Shown here: positions 36,080 to 43,754 of the stretch, piece after piece
Layout of the letters: the number at the start of each line of letters is the position of its first letter
Numbering within the stretch: position 1 is the stretch's first letter
DNA from: Acinetobacter sp. A47
GTDB taxonomy: Bacteria > Pseudomonadota > Gammaproteobacteria > Pseudomonadales > Moraxellaceae
Direction: 5' to 3'
Assembly: GCF_000805455.1 (NCBI RefSeq)
Contig: NZ_JSUS01000032.1
Span: forward strand, 558,001 to 622,000
Length of the DNA: 64,000 bases
Notes under the pieces: model-generated
Seen by the model: only the letters and a program-made list of their open reading frames with translations
Database searches by the model: none
Told to the model about the DNA's origin: nothing
Program-made: the position numbers and the translations under genes

Positions 36080-36529
36080 TTAACGCAAATCGTCTAAATG
36101 CCTGATTGCCAGTTTTACACCATAACTCCCCTCATGATCTGCATCCAGCCATCCACCATTGATCACGGCCGGTACTTTTTTATCAATGCTATGGCCGGAA
36201 AGCTGTCTGGCATCCTGACGTTTTAGATAACCTACCGTCAGCCCCTGTATTTCGACCCGAATCGCATGTGCATCGAATGAATTTGAAGGTTCTGATACCA
36301 CTCTGGCAGTCACCTCATAAAGTTTAGCCCTTCGGGCTTTCGGACCGGCAATCTTTTTTAAGTTATGCTGATAGGATTGCTCACCAACAATTTCAAACGT
36401 ATATAAGACATTTTCAGCAAAAGATGCCTTTTCTGAAGCAAAGGTCGATAAACTATGATTGTTCTGGAATTTTCTGGCAAATAAAATCACCAGTAGACCA
36501 ATGATCAAGGTGATAATGAATATCCACAT
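36080..36529 (-). CDS. Membrane-anchored HIRAN-domain-like protein
   Basis: This is a 149-residue protein. Residues 2-20 form a membrane helix (WIFIITLIIGLLVILFA). The rest (about 60-147) resembles HIRAN: EVTARVVSEPSNSFDAHAI, where the ExxNxxDxxAI signature is visible, then GLTVGYLKRQDAR. HIRAN domains usually bind DNA ends on helicases such as HLTF. Here the domain is alone on a membrane anchor, so its ligand is unclear. The next gene upstream is another membrane protein. Confidence 0.65.
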   Translation of the reverse strand: MWIFIITLIIGLLVILFARKFQNNHSLSTFASEKASFAENVLYTFEIVGEQSYQHNLKKIAGPKARRAKLYEVTARVVSEPSNSFDAHAIRVEIQGLTVGYLKRQDARQLSGHSIDKKVPAVINGGWLDADHEGSYGVKLAIRHLDDLR

Positions 36530-36604
36530 TACAATCTCCCCATACTTTTAAGGGTAGATATAACATGGCTTTGCAGGAGGTCAGTCTTGTAGTTTGTATG
36601 CAGA

Positions 36605-36895
36605 TTACACCTGATCTGCAATATTTGTTATTTTTCTTTGCTCGTAATATTGCAAAATGCTACTGACTTTTAAAAGTAAATATCCAAATAAGATGCCATT
36701 CGCCATAATCCCCAGCCCGACAGCAATAATCTTGCCTGACCAGACCTTTACAATGTCCAGATTGTCATTTCGGGCTTCGACCTGACCAAACATAACAATA
36801 AATGCAATGCCGGCAATACAGCCTAATATGATGACAGTCCAGGCAACATAAGTGTTGGTGGTGCTTTCCTTCAGCTGATCTTGGGTTTCGCTCAT
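36605..36895 (-). CDS. Small two-span membrane protein
   Basis: In this 96-residue protein two hydrophobic segments (WTVIILGCIAGIAFIVMFG and IIAVGLGIMANGILFGYLLL) are joined by a charged loop, with a short basic C-terminus. GGGAATATGAG precedes or includes the start region, giving a plausible ribosome site. No family recognised. It may be co-transcribed with the HIRAN-like gene. Confidence 0.55.
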   Translation of the reverse strand: MSETQDQLKESTTNTYVAWTVIILGCIAGIAFIVMFGQVEARNDNLDIVKVWSGKIIAVGLGIMANGILFGYLLLKVSSILQYYEQRKITNIADQV

Positions 36896-37006
36896 ATTCC
36901 CTTCCTCAAAACAAGCCTTTGATTCTCATTGTTGAGGGCAATATAGCAATTTTTATACAGTAACAAATGGCACAAATTGATGTGTTTTATTAGAGTTTCT
37001 TATCCT

Positions 37007-37339
37007 TCATTTACAAATGATGTCTAATTTTTCAGCATAGTAATCGGTTGAGATTTTAAGATCAGCCATTAGTTTTTCCTTGGTATAATCTTTTGGCGCG
37101 ACTTTTAATAACGCCGGAATATATTGGGATTCGTATAGTTTCGGGTAGTCTTCACACAGAACTTTGGTCTGTTGCTGTTTTGGGGTGTCAGGATTATCCA
37201 GAATATCCATATATTCAGAAATTTTGTTATCGACTGTTTCAAAGCTTTCTTGCGCCTTTTCAATCTTGACTTCCGGTTGCTTATTACAACCTGCACACAA
37301 GATTGAAATCAGACCGAAGTAAAGGAACTTGTTTTTCAT
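37007..37339 (-). CDS. Lipoprotein of unknown function, 110 residues
   Basis: MKNKFLYFGLISILCAGCNK is a lipoprotein signal peptide; the lipobox CAGC gives the lipid-bearing cysteine at residue 18. The mature part is helical and charged, with two further cysteines (VLCEDYPK and DIICK). No family is recognised. The ATG at 37339 is preferred to 37360. Confidence 0.6.
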   Translation of the reverse strand: MKNKFLYFGLISILCAGCNKQPEVKIEKAQESFETVDNKISEYMDILDNPDTPKQQQTKVLCEDYPKLYESQYIPALLKVAPKDYTKEKLMADLKISTDYYAEKLDIICK

Positions 37340-37521
37340 AGCACGCTTTTTTAGATTCAAGAAATTAATCTTAGCTAGTGTAGCTTAGTTTGCCCTTGAA
37401 TCAATGCCCCTTTGTTTTTCAGTTTTTCGCCCATTTCGTAAATTTTGCCGGCCGGTTGTTAGCAATTATGTTGCACGGCGTATTGATAAAGTCCAGATTG
37501 AAGCCACTTTTGCATAAAAGA

Positions 37522-37550
37522 AAAAAGGCTTTGAATAACAAAGCCTTTTT
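37522..37550 (-). terminator. Terminator of the TIM-barrel protein gene
   Basis: AAAAAGGCTTTG and CAAAGCCTTTTT form a 12-bp perfect stem around a 5-nt loop, T-rich on both sides, 16 bp after the minus-strand stop. Confidence 0.93.
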
Positions 37551-37565
37551 AGCTAATAGACAGTT

Positions 37566-39452
37566 TTACAGATAAATTTCAGGTGGATACGGCGTATTGT
37601 CATTGACTGGCTGATACAAGGTATTCCCCGCAAAGAATCCTTGGGCTGACTGGCCAATATCAATGGTAATTGAATCGGCCATCACCTGAGGATAAGCCCA
37701 AATGAATTGTTTCATCAGCCCCAATGTAGCGTTATTTTGCATATCCCCGAAAATACGTTGCCAAATAGGTGTCTGGTAAGCTTTGCTTGCGTCAAAGCCA
37801 TATAAATGCGCAATGGATGAATCCGGTACAAACCCGGCCAGATATGCAACCTTGTCCTGTGGATAGTTCAGGTCCTGAGTTGCAATCTCGGCAACAGCCT
37901 GATGGGCAAGATCCAGCCGTGCTTCCAGAATCCAGTCATAGGCTTCCGTCATGATGTAATCGAAATTTGGATAGCAATAATGCTCGCGTGGATAGTTAAT
38001 ATCTGTCACTAAAGTTTCAATTGGCGTCCGGATGGTCGGGAAAAAAATAAGTGGGCAAACTTTTGCCTGCGGGTATTTTGTTTTTACTTTGGTACGAATA
38101 TCCCGGCAGGTCTGCCCAAGCTTGTTTCTCAACCAGTTTTTAAACTCGTCATAAGGTGTTCCCGTTTTATTCATGGCCTCATAAATGGTTCCCAAGTCTG
38201 GTGCGTAGAGTCCGGTTTCTGCATTAAAGGCCACCTTGGTCGGAAAATCATAAACACAAGGAAGATCGGTTCCCTGGTTATACCACCACCAAGGCTCACC
38301 AATTTGCATATTTACGTCACAGCCACCCACTGCCATGGTATCTGCAAACTCAAGAAAGACCTGATGCAGATAAGCCAAGGCATTCTGGTCACATGGGCTA
38401 AAAAAGTAACTTGGCGGTTCATAACCGGTACGCCCTAGATTACTATTCCAGTCTCGCTGCGCCCAGAACTCATTTGCAGCCAGGGAATACATTTCAAAAC
38501 TTACCCCGAAAACAGGTTGCATCCCGGCCTCATGGAGGGCCCGGGCAAAATGCTCATGCCATTTGCGGGTACACGGATTCACCACATCCTGATTACTCGA
38601 TAACGGGTCAGGAATCAACCATTTATTAATCCCTGCCTGCCATGACATTTCAGGATATTTAGACATGCCACAATAGTGATTAATCAACCCTTGGTAACCC
38701 AAAGCCGCCATATTATCGACCAGACGCTGAGGGTTAAGATCATAATGATCATCATAGCTGGTACATATGCCATACGCATGAGCAGGAACTGCGACACGGC
38801 TTAACGCCAGTTTTGCATTCGGGCCAGTTGTTACCGAGTTGATTATACGGATATAACCATCTTCTGCCTGCGGCAACGGTTGTGTAGTCTGCCCCTTGTA
38901 GCTCATTGTAAATGCAGAAAAAGAAATACGCTGGATATTGCTGACGGGAAATGTTTCTGTCGCAGTAAATCCGGCCTTGACTGTATCCCAGTTAATATGA
39001 ATATGTGCAGTTCTTGAGGCCGGTCGGTCAGCATAGTTGAACAGGACAATATAGGCGACTTTATCTATCCCATTTTCACGATAATAAACGGTCAAGGTTG
39101 GTGTCAAAGTTTCATTGTTTAATGCAGGCATACTTGCCGACAGTTCAATATCAAAATCCCAAATTGTACCGCGATAGTCATACTTGGTTTCATAAGCAAG
39201 TAGCTTGTGATCTTTTGTATCATCGGAATCCCAACTGATTCCGGCCAGATCTGTGGTAGTACGTGAACGGAAAGAAGCCTCAAAACCATTCCCATAACCG
39301 GTAATTGCAAAGGACATGGTTTGCGGGCCATCCACACGCCAGAATTTCGGGCTAAAACGATCAATGATCGAGGTTGTAACCGTTAAGTGAGGAGATTTTT
39401 TTAAGTTTTTTTCAAAATTAATGGTCATTTGTTTATGCTCTAATTGAATCAT
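37566..39452 (-). CDS. Large two-domain protein, beta-rich N-terminus plus TIM-barrel-like domain (phage tail-like)
   Basis: This is a 628-residue protein without signal peptide. Residues about 1-215 are beta-rich with many Thr/Ser and WD/WR steps. From about 220 (VPAHAYGICTSYDDHY) a barrel-like region follows, with QGLINHYCGMS, PVFGVSFEMYS, MQIGEPWWWYN and YIMTEAYDWI; the Glu in GEPWWW and the acidic TEAYDW recall glycosidase-type barrels. I believe similar N-terminal/TIM-barrel pairs are annotated in phages as non-contractile tail sheath proteins, but no phage genes flank it. Start at 39452, or 39428 with AGAG upstream. It has its own terminator. Confidence 0.5.
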   Translation of the reverse strand: MIQLEHKQMTINFEKNLKKSPHLTVTTSIIDRFSPKFWRVDGPQTMSFAITGYGNGFEASFRSRTTTDLAGISWDSDDTKDHKLLAYETKYDYRGTIWDFDIELSASMPALNNETLTPTLTVYYRENGIDKVAYIVLFNYADRPASRTAHIHINWDTVKAGFTATETFPVSNIQRISFSAFTMSYKGQTTQPLPQAEDGYIRIINSVTTGPNAKLALSRVAVPAHAYGICTSYDDHYDLNPQRLVDNMAALGYQGLINHYCGMSKYPEMSWQAGINKWLIPDPLSSNQDVVNPCTRKWHEHFARALHEAGMQPVFGVSFEMYSLAANEFWAQRDWNSNLGRTGYEPPSYFFSPCDQNALAYLHQVFLEFADTMAVGGCDVNMQIGEPWWWYNQGTDLPCVYDFPTKVAFNAETGLYAPDLGTIYEAMNKTGTPYDEFKNWLRNKLGQTCRDIRTKVKTKYPQAKVCPLIFFPTIRTPIETLVTDINYPREHYCYPNFDYIMTEAYDWILEARLDLAHQAVAEIATQDLNYPQDKVAYLAGFVPDSSIAHLYGFDASKAYQTPIWQRIFGDMQNNATLGLMKQFIWAYPQVMADSITIDIGQSAQGFFAGNTLYQPVNDNTPYPPEIYL

Positions 39453-39561
39453 TAAGCTTTTATCTTAAGTAATATGATTTTTTTTAGGTGTATGTATAGG
39501 TAATCTTTGATCAAAAGCGAACCACTTATATTGAGCTTATGTAACAGTTCACATTAGAAAA

Positions 39562-39586
39562 TAAAAAAGCCCATCCATGGATGAGC
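39562..39586 (-). terminator. Terminator of the outer-membrane barrel gene
   Basis: On the minus strand GCTCATCC pairs with GGATGGGC (one G-U) and is followed by TTTTTTAT. Confidence 0.8.
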
Positions 39587-39610
39587 TTGGCGAACAGGCT
39601 GCACCAGCCC

Positions 39611-40261
39611 TTAAAAACGATAACGTATACCGGTTTTATAGGTGATACCATCCAGATCCAGTACATCGGAAGCACCGCTATCACAGAAATAACCTGTACA
39701 TACATCTTTCAAGTTTTCACTATAAAGCCACTTGTATCCCAGCCCGAGATAAGCCGCGACACGGGGTTGGAAATAATGGCCTAATTCCAACTCAAGCGGC
39801 AATGTTACATAGCGTAACCTGATATCGTAGTCATCAGCTTTTAACCAGGCGTATCCGATACCAATGCTCGCATTGGCATAAGAATTATTGCGGTTATAAA
39901 ACTGATATCCACCTCTTACCTCAATTTCAGTACTGTTCCAGTCCGAATTGCTCTGGTAGTGCATACCCAGTGTGGTATTGAATGTATCCAAAGCTGTAAA
40001 TGTAATACCGGCACCTAGACCATTCAGGCTTTCATGTCCATCGACCTCATCGGACTTCAGCCTTGAACCTTCAAATTGTGCAAAGACAGAGGTTTGGATA
40101 GCTGTGTTTATCTGACTCTGACCATTTTTTGCCGGTTGTAATGTATATTCGCCCAGTTCCTGAGGTGCTCCATAATTGAGCTGTAATGGGGCTTCTCCCC
40201 ATCCATTGATACAGACAAGACATGCAACCAGCCCCGTTACCCCTGCAAATGCTTTTTTCAT
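39611..40261 (-). CDS. Outer-membrane beta-barrel protein
   Basis: This is a 216-residue preprotein. The signal peptide is MKKAFAGVTGLVACLVCING (cleavage near GWGEA). Alternating hydrophobic strands fill the mature protein (such as LGAGITFTALDTFNTTLGMH and AAYLGLGYKWLYS), and the last residue is Phe in GIRYRF, the usual recognition end for barrel assembly. Two cysteines lie in an extracellular-type loop (CTGYFC). Small porin-like or adhesin-like barrel; ligand unknown. Confidence 0.75.
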   Translation of the reverse strand: MKKAFAGVTGLVACLVCINGWGEAPLQLNYGAPQELGEYTLQPAKNGQSQINTAIQTSVFAQFEGSRLKSDEVDGHESLNGLGAGITFTALDTFNTTLGMHYQSNSDWNSTEIEVRGGYQFYNRNNSYANASIGIGYAWLKADDYDIRLRYVTLPLELELGHYFQPRVAAYLGLGYKWLYSENLKDVCTGYFCDSGASDVLDLDGITYKTGIRYRF

Positions 40262-40488
40262 TCAAAGACCTATTTTTATTTAAATTATGAACCCTGAGCA
40301 TAAGTTATTTTTAGGTCTGGAAAAATCTTTTTCTTGGCCTCCGGTTAACAAACCGATAGCTGGTATAAGGCTTTATTTTTATTGGCTGATCATGAATCAC
40401 CGCAACCGGCTCAATGGAATATGAACAGACTGAAACGACCGGTGTCTGTCTGTTCTTATCCCACTTCATGGCATCAAAACATACCTAA

Positions 40489-40818
40489 TCAGGCAGCCAT
40501 TCTCCGGCATTCGATCGCGCATTGATGGCATGTTTCGGCACATTGCTGACAATGTTCGGACGCATGCCGGATACACTCTTGCGCACACCAGTCACATAGC
40601 TGTGCACAAACCTGGCAGATTTCTGCCATGAAAGGCGAATTTCTTTGTGCCGATCGGGCACACAACAGACAAATATCTGAGCATTCCAGACAGCGGCTCA
40701 TACACTCCCGCATCATCTCAAGCTTTTCTTCTTCCATGCATGCCGCAGCACAAGTTGTACAGGTCAACGAGCAGACCAGACAGGCTTTGGCACAATCTGA
40801 AAACTGGATCGCATCCAT
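40489..40818 (-). CDS. Four-helix-bundle Cys-rich copper-binding protein (DUF326/Csp type)
   Basis: This 109-residue cytosolic-type protein has no signal peptide and more than 18 cysteines in CxxxC steps: CAKACLVCSLTCTTCAAAC near 9-27, CMSRCLECSDIC, CQVCAQLCDWCAQEC and CQQCAETCHQCAIEC near the end. Such spacing lines the core of Csp copper-storage bundles that bind many Cu(I) ions. No copper pump or regulator is adjacent. The ribosome site AAGGAGAAAAAT is strong. The family is clear; the metal is inferred. Confidence 0.88.
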   Translation of the reverse strand: MDAIQFSDCAKACLVCSLTCTTCAAACMEEEKLEMMRECMSRCLECSDICLLCARSAQRNSPFMAEICQVCAQLCDWCAQECIRHASEHCQQCAETCHQCAIECRRMAA

Positions 40819-40945
40819 ATTTTTCTCCTTCGTCTAATTACCCAAACAGATTAATAATCAAGCTAATCAGATAAAACATGACAAAACAGAAAGTTTAGGT
40901 TATGAAAAGTAAGCCATGTTTTTTTAGGTAACATGCCAAAGCAGG

Positions 40946-40987
40946 CAAAAAAAATGCCATGAAGCATAGCCAGCTTCACGGCATTTT
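40946..40987 (-). terminator. Terminator of the OmpW-family gene
   Basis: AAAATGCC...TGAAG and CTTCA...GGCATTTT pair over 14 bp with an 8-9 nt loop; the only irregular pair is a G-U on the minus strand. A long T-run follows on that strand. Confidence 0.92.
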
Positions 40988-41003
40988 GTGTCTTTAGCAA
41001 CGA

Positions 41004-42161
41004 CTAGAAGCGATAGCCAACCCCCAGATAGGTAATCAGTGGATCAATATCAATCTTGGTAGTGGCATGGATCAGTTGAGTATTGGTATTTTGATTGATG
41101 ACTTTAATGGTCGCATGATTATTCAGTTTGGCATAAGACAAAGATGCTGTAGTAAACCATGAATCATTAAAATCGTAATTGAAACCGAGCGAGACAATAG
41201 GTGCAATTGCATCATCTGCATCGACTTTCACAATCATTTTTCCAGATGACGGACGCCCTTCCAGTGAAGCCCCCGCCTGACCATCGTGGATATTCTGAAT
41301 CATGTGTCCAGCAGCAATCAGATCATTTTTCACACCATGATCGATCTTGATATTGCTATAGTGCGCATAGAGTATGCCTGCCCCCACATAAGGCCTGAAC
41401 TTATTGATACCAGACTGACCAAAATGATAGGTTGCCTGAATGGCAGGAGTCCATGCTGTAGCAGTAGCCGCTTTATTATATTTATCCAGGTCTGTGATTA
41501 ATAATCCATTCTTTAAGAAAACTTTTATATCTGGCGCAGTCGGATCATAGCCGGGGGTGCCTGGTATATTTGGTAAAGGATGGCCTTCTGCCTCAAATGG
41601 CGCATATACTGCTCCCTTACCCTTGAGTTTTACCTTTGGAGGTACGCCCCCAATCAACTTTAATGAAACATGATCATTGAGATAATAGTCAAACATTAAA
41701 CCTAAAGTATCGAGATCTTCAGCTTCAAGGCCGGCATTGGATTGCCAGTTTTCAATACCAGAGATTTGTGCATCGCCGGTTATACTTTTTAAAATCGCCT
41801 CTCTTTCTTCCGGTGTTTCTGTTCCATCCAGATTCATTTTTATAATTTCATCCAGATATTTGGTTTTAATAATACTGTTGTAGATTGTTAAGTCGAAATT
41901 GTCCGGATCACGCTTTTCCAGCTCGGCATATTTTGCAGTATCGACATTCTTCAAGATTGTATCGCCAGAAATCATGCCGACATCCGCGACTGTGCCATTT
42001 TTAACATTGGTATTAATGTTAAAACTATTCGCTTTCCCTTGCGGCATCACATGCAGCCAGCCCGCTGAAACGGCAAACCGTTTAAACTCCTGTGCATGTC
42101 CCATATTGGTAAAAGTGAATAAAGTTGTTGCTATTACAATTGTTTTTACTGTTTTTTTCAT
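41004..42161 (-). CDS. OmpW/AlkL-family outer-membrane protein with extended insertion
   Basis: This is a 385-residue preprotein with signal peptide MKKTVKTIVIATTLFTFTNM (cleavage after HA). The barrel shows the OmpW marks FAVSAGWLHVMPQG, LMFDYYLNDHVSLKLIGG, TWTP-like AWTPAIQATYHFG, FRPYVGAGILYAHY and a terminal GVGYRF. Typical OmpW is about 210-230 residues; this one carries a long insertion (about 45-160) between strands, probably a large outer loop or plug. OmpW proteins carry small hydrophobic compounds. A TGAT-N4-ATCA site lies 176 bp upstream. Confidence 0.85.
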   Translation of the reverse strand: MKKTVKTIVIATTLFTFTNMGHAQEFKRFAVSAGWLHVMPQGKANSFNINTNVKNGTVADVGMISGDTILKNVDTAKYAELEKRDPDNFDLTIYNSIIKTKYLDEIIKMNLDGTETPEEREAILKSITGDAQISGIENWQSNAGLEAEDLDTLGLMFDYYLNDHVSLKLIGGVPPKVKLKGKGAVYAPFEAEGHPLPNIPGTPGYDPTAPDIKVFLKNGLLITDLDKYNKAATATAWTPAIQATYHFGQSGINKFRPYVGAGILYAHYSNIKIDHGVKNDLIAAGHMIQNIHDGQAGASLEGRPSSGKMIVKVDADDAIAPIVSLGFNYDFNDSWFTTASLSYAKLNNHATIKVINQNTNTQLIHATTKIDIDPLITYLGVGYRF

Positions 42162-42677
42162 TTTATTTTCATCCTGAAATTCATAATGCCTGATTTAGCA
42201 ATATGCCACTTGAATATAGCACAACTGTATTTTTATCAAACAGTAAATTTTAAGACCCTGAAAATATAGAAAAATTTAAAAATATTTATCTTCAGACTAA
42301 ACAAATAAAATACAGACGAAACAAGAAAGTATATAAGTGATGTAAATCACACTCTTTACAAAAAAATGAGAGAAATGTTAATTATTGTGTTGACTACTGT
42401 TTATTAATTGGTCTATAAAATTAAGGTATTTTTCATTTATTACTGTAATAGCCGGCTTTAAACTGATGAAAAGGATGATCAGGTTTATCTGAAGAAATTA
42501 ATTTATTTTCAGGACTAACATATAAATAGAAAGTTAAACATTGCAAATACTGAAAAATATATTAAGGAATATCATAGCGATCTTATTTATTTAATATTCA
42601 ATTAATTTAAGTTTAATAAATAATTAAGCTAATTCCGTATTCTATACATGATTGATATAAATTGACGGGAGAAAAAT
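42162..42677. other. Divergent intergenic region upstream of the OmpW-family gene
   Basis: About 515 bp, AT-rich. It contains the FNR/Anr-like palindrome at 42337 and otherwise no supported feature. Confidence 0.45.
42337..42350. promoter_or_regulatory. FNR/Anr-like palindrome
   Basis: GTGATGTAAATCAC is a perfect palindrome around a GTAA centre: TGAT-N4-ATCA is the FNR/Anr core, though the outer T/A of the consensus TTGAT-N4-ATCAA is G/C here, which also looks partly CRP-like. It lies between ompW-type and small unknown genes. Confidence 0.4.
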
Positions 42678-42920
42678 ATGTATCAAAAACAACAAAAAGA
42701 TGCCGCTATTGATCATATCAAGACAGAAATTGATATGTTAACGGATCTCAACCATATAGATGAAATCATCCAGAGCAAAAACCATATCGAAATGACTTTG
42801 CTGTTATTGGTCAAACTTGAAATACTCAGTTGGGAACAGGTACACCTGTTAGCCAGAGAGCTGAGTGTCACAAGCAAGAATGCGATTGATTATCTGGAAC
42901 ATATCAAAAAAAGGGTGTAG
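42678..42920 (+). CDS. Small helical unknown protein, 80 residues
   Basis: This is an acidic, fully helical soluble protein with regularly spaced Ile/Leu and an EQVHLLARELSVTSKNAIDY end. GACGGGAGAAAAAT is a strong ribosome site. A hairpin terminator follows within 45 bp. No family is recognised; size and composition would fit a small regulator or adaptor. Confidence 0.55.
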   Translation: MYQKQQKDAAIDHIKTEIDMLTDLNHIDEIIQSKNHIEMTLLLLVKLEILSWEQVHLLARELSVTSKNAIDYLEHIKKRV

Positions 42921-42962
42921 AGCTGATCCTTTACCATACTTCCCTCTTGCTCTCGAAAAATT

Positions 42963-42996
42963 AAAACGCTCACAATCTTTTGAAAATGAGCGTTTT
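42963..42996. terminator. Terminator between convergent small genes
   Basis: AAAACGCTCA (42963-42972) and TGAGCGTTTT (42987-42996) form a 10-bp stem with a 14-nt loop between the converging stops at 42920 and 43031. Confidence 0.7.
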
Positions 42997-43030
42997 ATAT
43001 CAAGACATTCCTGTGGGTATTTTATATGCC

Positions 43031-43336
43031 TCAATATTGATAAACATGTTTTTGCAATACTGTAGAAAGCCAGTTTATAAATGCAGCCTTGTTTTTGAAC
43101 TGGGGCGCATCAAACAAATTTACATTCAAATCAAAATGATTAAAATTTTTGAATTTATATATCCCACCGCCCAGAGGAATCATCTGGCTATTCGGATATT
43201 TCAGTCCTTTAAGTGCTAAGCCAAAAAATAATCCGCGAATATGTATCTCGCTATTTTTATATGATTGATAACTCTGAGATTGAATAAATTTATTATACTC
43301 TCGATCCAGATGTTGCTTGATTTGGGAAATATCCAC
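43031..43336 (-). CDS. Small unknown protein, 101 residues
   Basis: This soluble protein has no cysteine. A helical start (QIKQHLDREYNKFIQSQSYQ) is followed by a beta-like IHIRGLFFGLALKGLKYP segment and an aromatic Phe/Asn-rich part (KFKNFNHFDLNVNLF). No family is recognised. The ATG has CAGGAGACTGAAG before it in the coding direction, a good ribosome site, which supports it as real. Confidence 0.55.
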   Translation of the reverse strand: MDISQIKQHLDREYNKFIQSQSYQSYKNSEIHIRGLFFGLALKGLKYPNSQMIPLGGGIYKFKNFNHFDLNVNLFDAPQFKNKAAFINWLSTVLQKHVYQY

Positions 43337-43754
43337 TTCAGTCTCCTGATTTGCTGGAAATCTTGTAAAAATACAGAAAAAAAACAGGCCTGCCTTGTGA
43401 GCAGAATTTAAAATTTAACCCGTAAGAACAATCTTTTTTAAGGCCTTAGCACGCTGGCTGTCATATTTATTGCAGCATCCGGTACTGCCCCTTGCAGTTA
43501 TTTATAACCACAATAAGAATTTTACGACTATAAATATACCATTAATGAGAGGCAGCTTTGAACTTTCTGCATACTCTGCCAGCTTTATTACAAGCCCGGC
43601 TCAAGATGTTCTAGCACAAAAGCCAGAAGTTTCCGGCTCTGTTTACTGTTGTTGAGCAAAACTTAGCCCTCTTGCTTTTCTCATCGCAGGGTCTGATTTT
43701 CTGCTATGCTACAGAACAGGCTGAATTGGTACTTTATATAAGAGGAAAACCTAA
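43337..43754. other. Gene-free stretch before the ABC exporter gene
   Basis: About 415 bp without a supported gene. The exporter promoter must be in its right half; AGAGGAAAACCTAA just before 43755 is the ribosome site. I see no repeat or conserved motif. Confidence 0.4.

Noticed and set aside
42980..43219. 79-residue plus-strand frame over the small minus-strand gene
   Set aside because: It is a shadow of the gene at 43031-43336, which has a better ribosome site.
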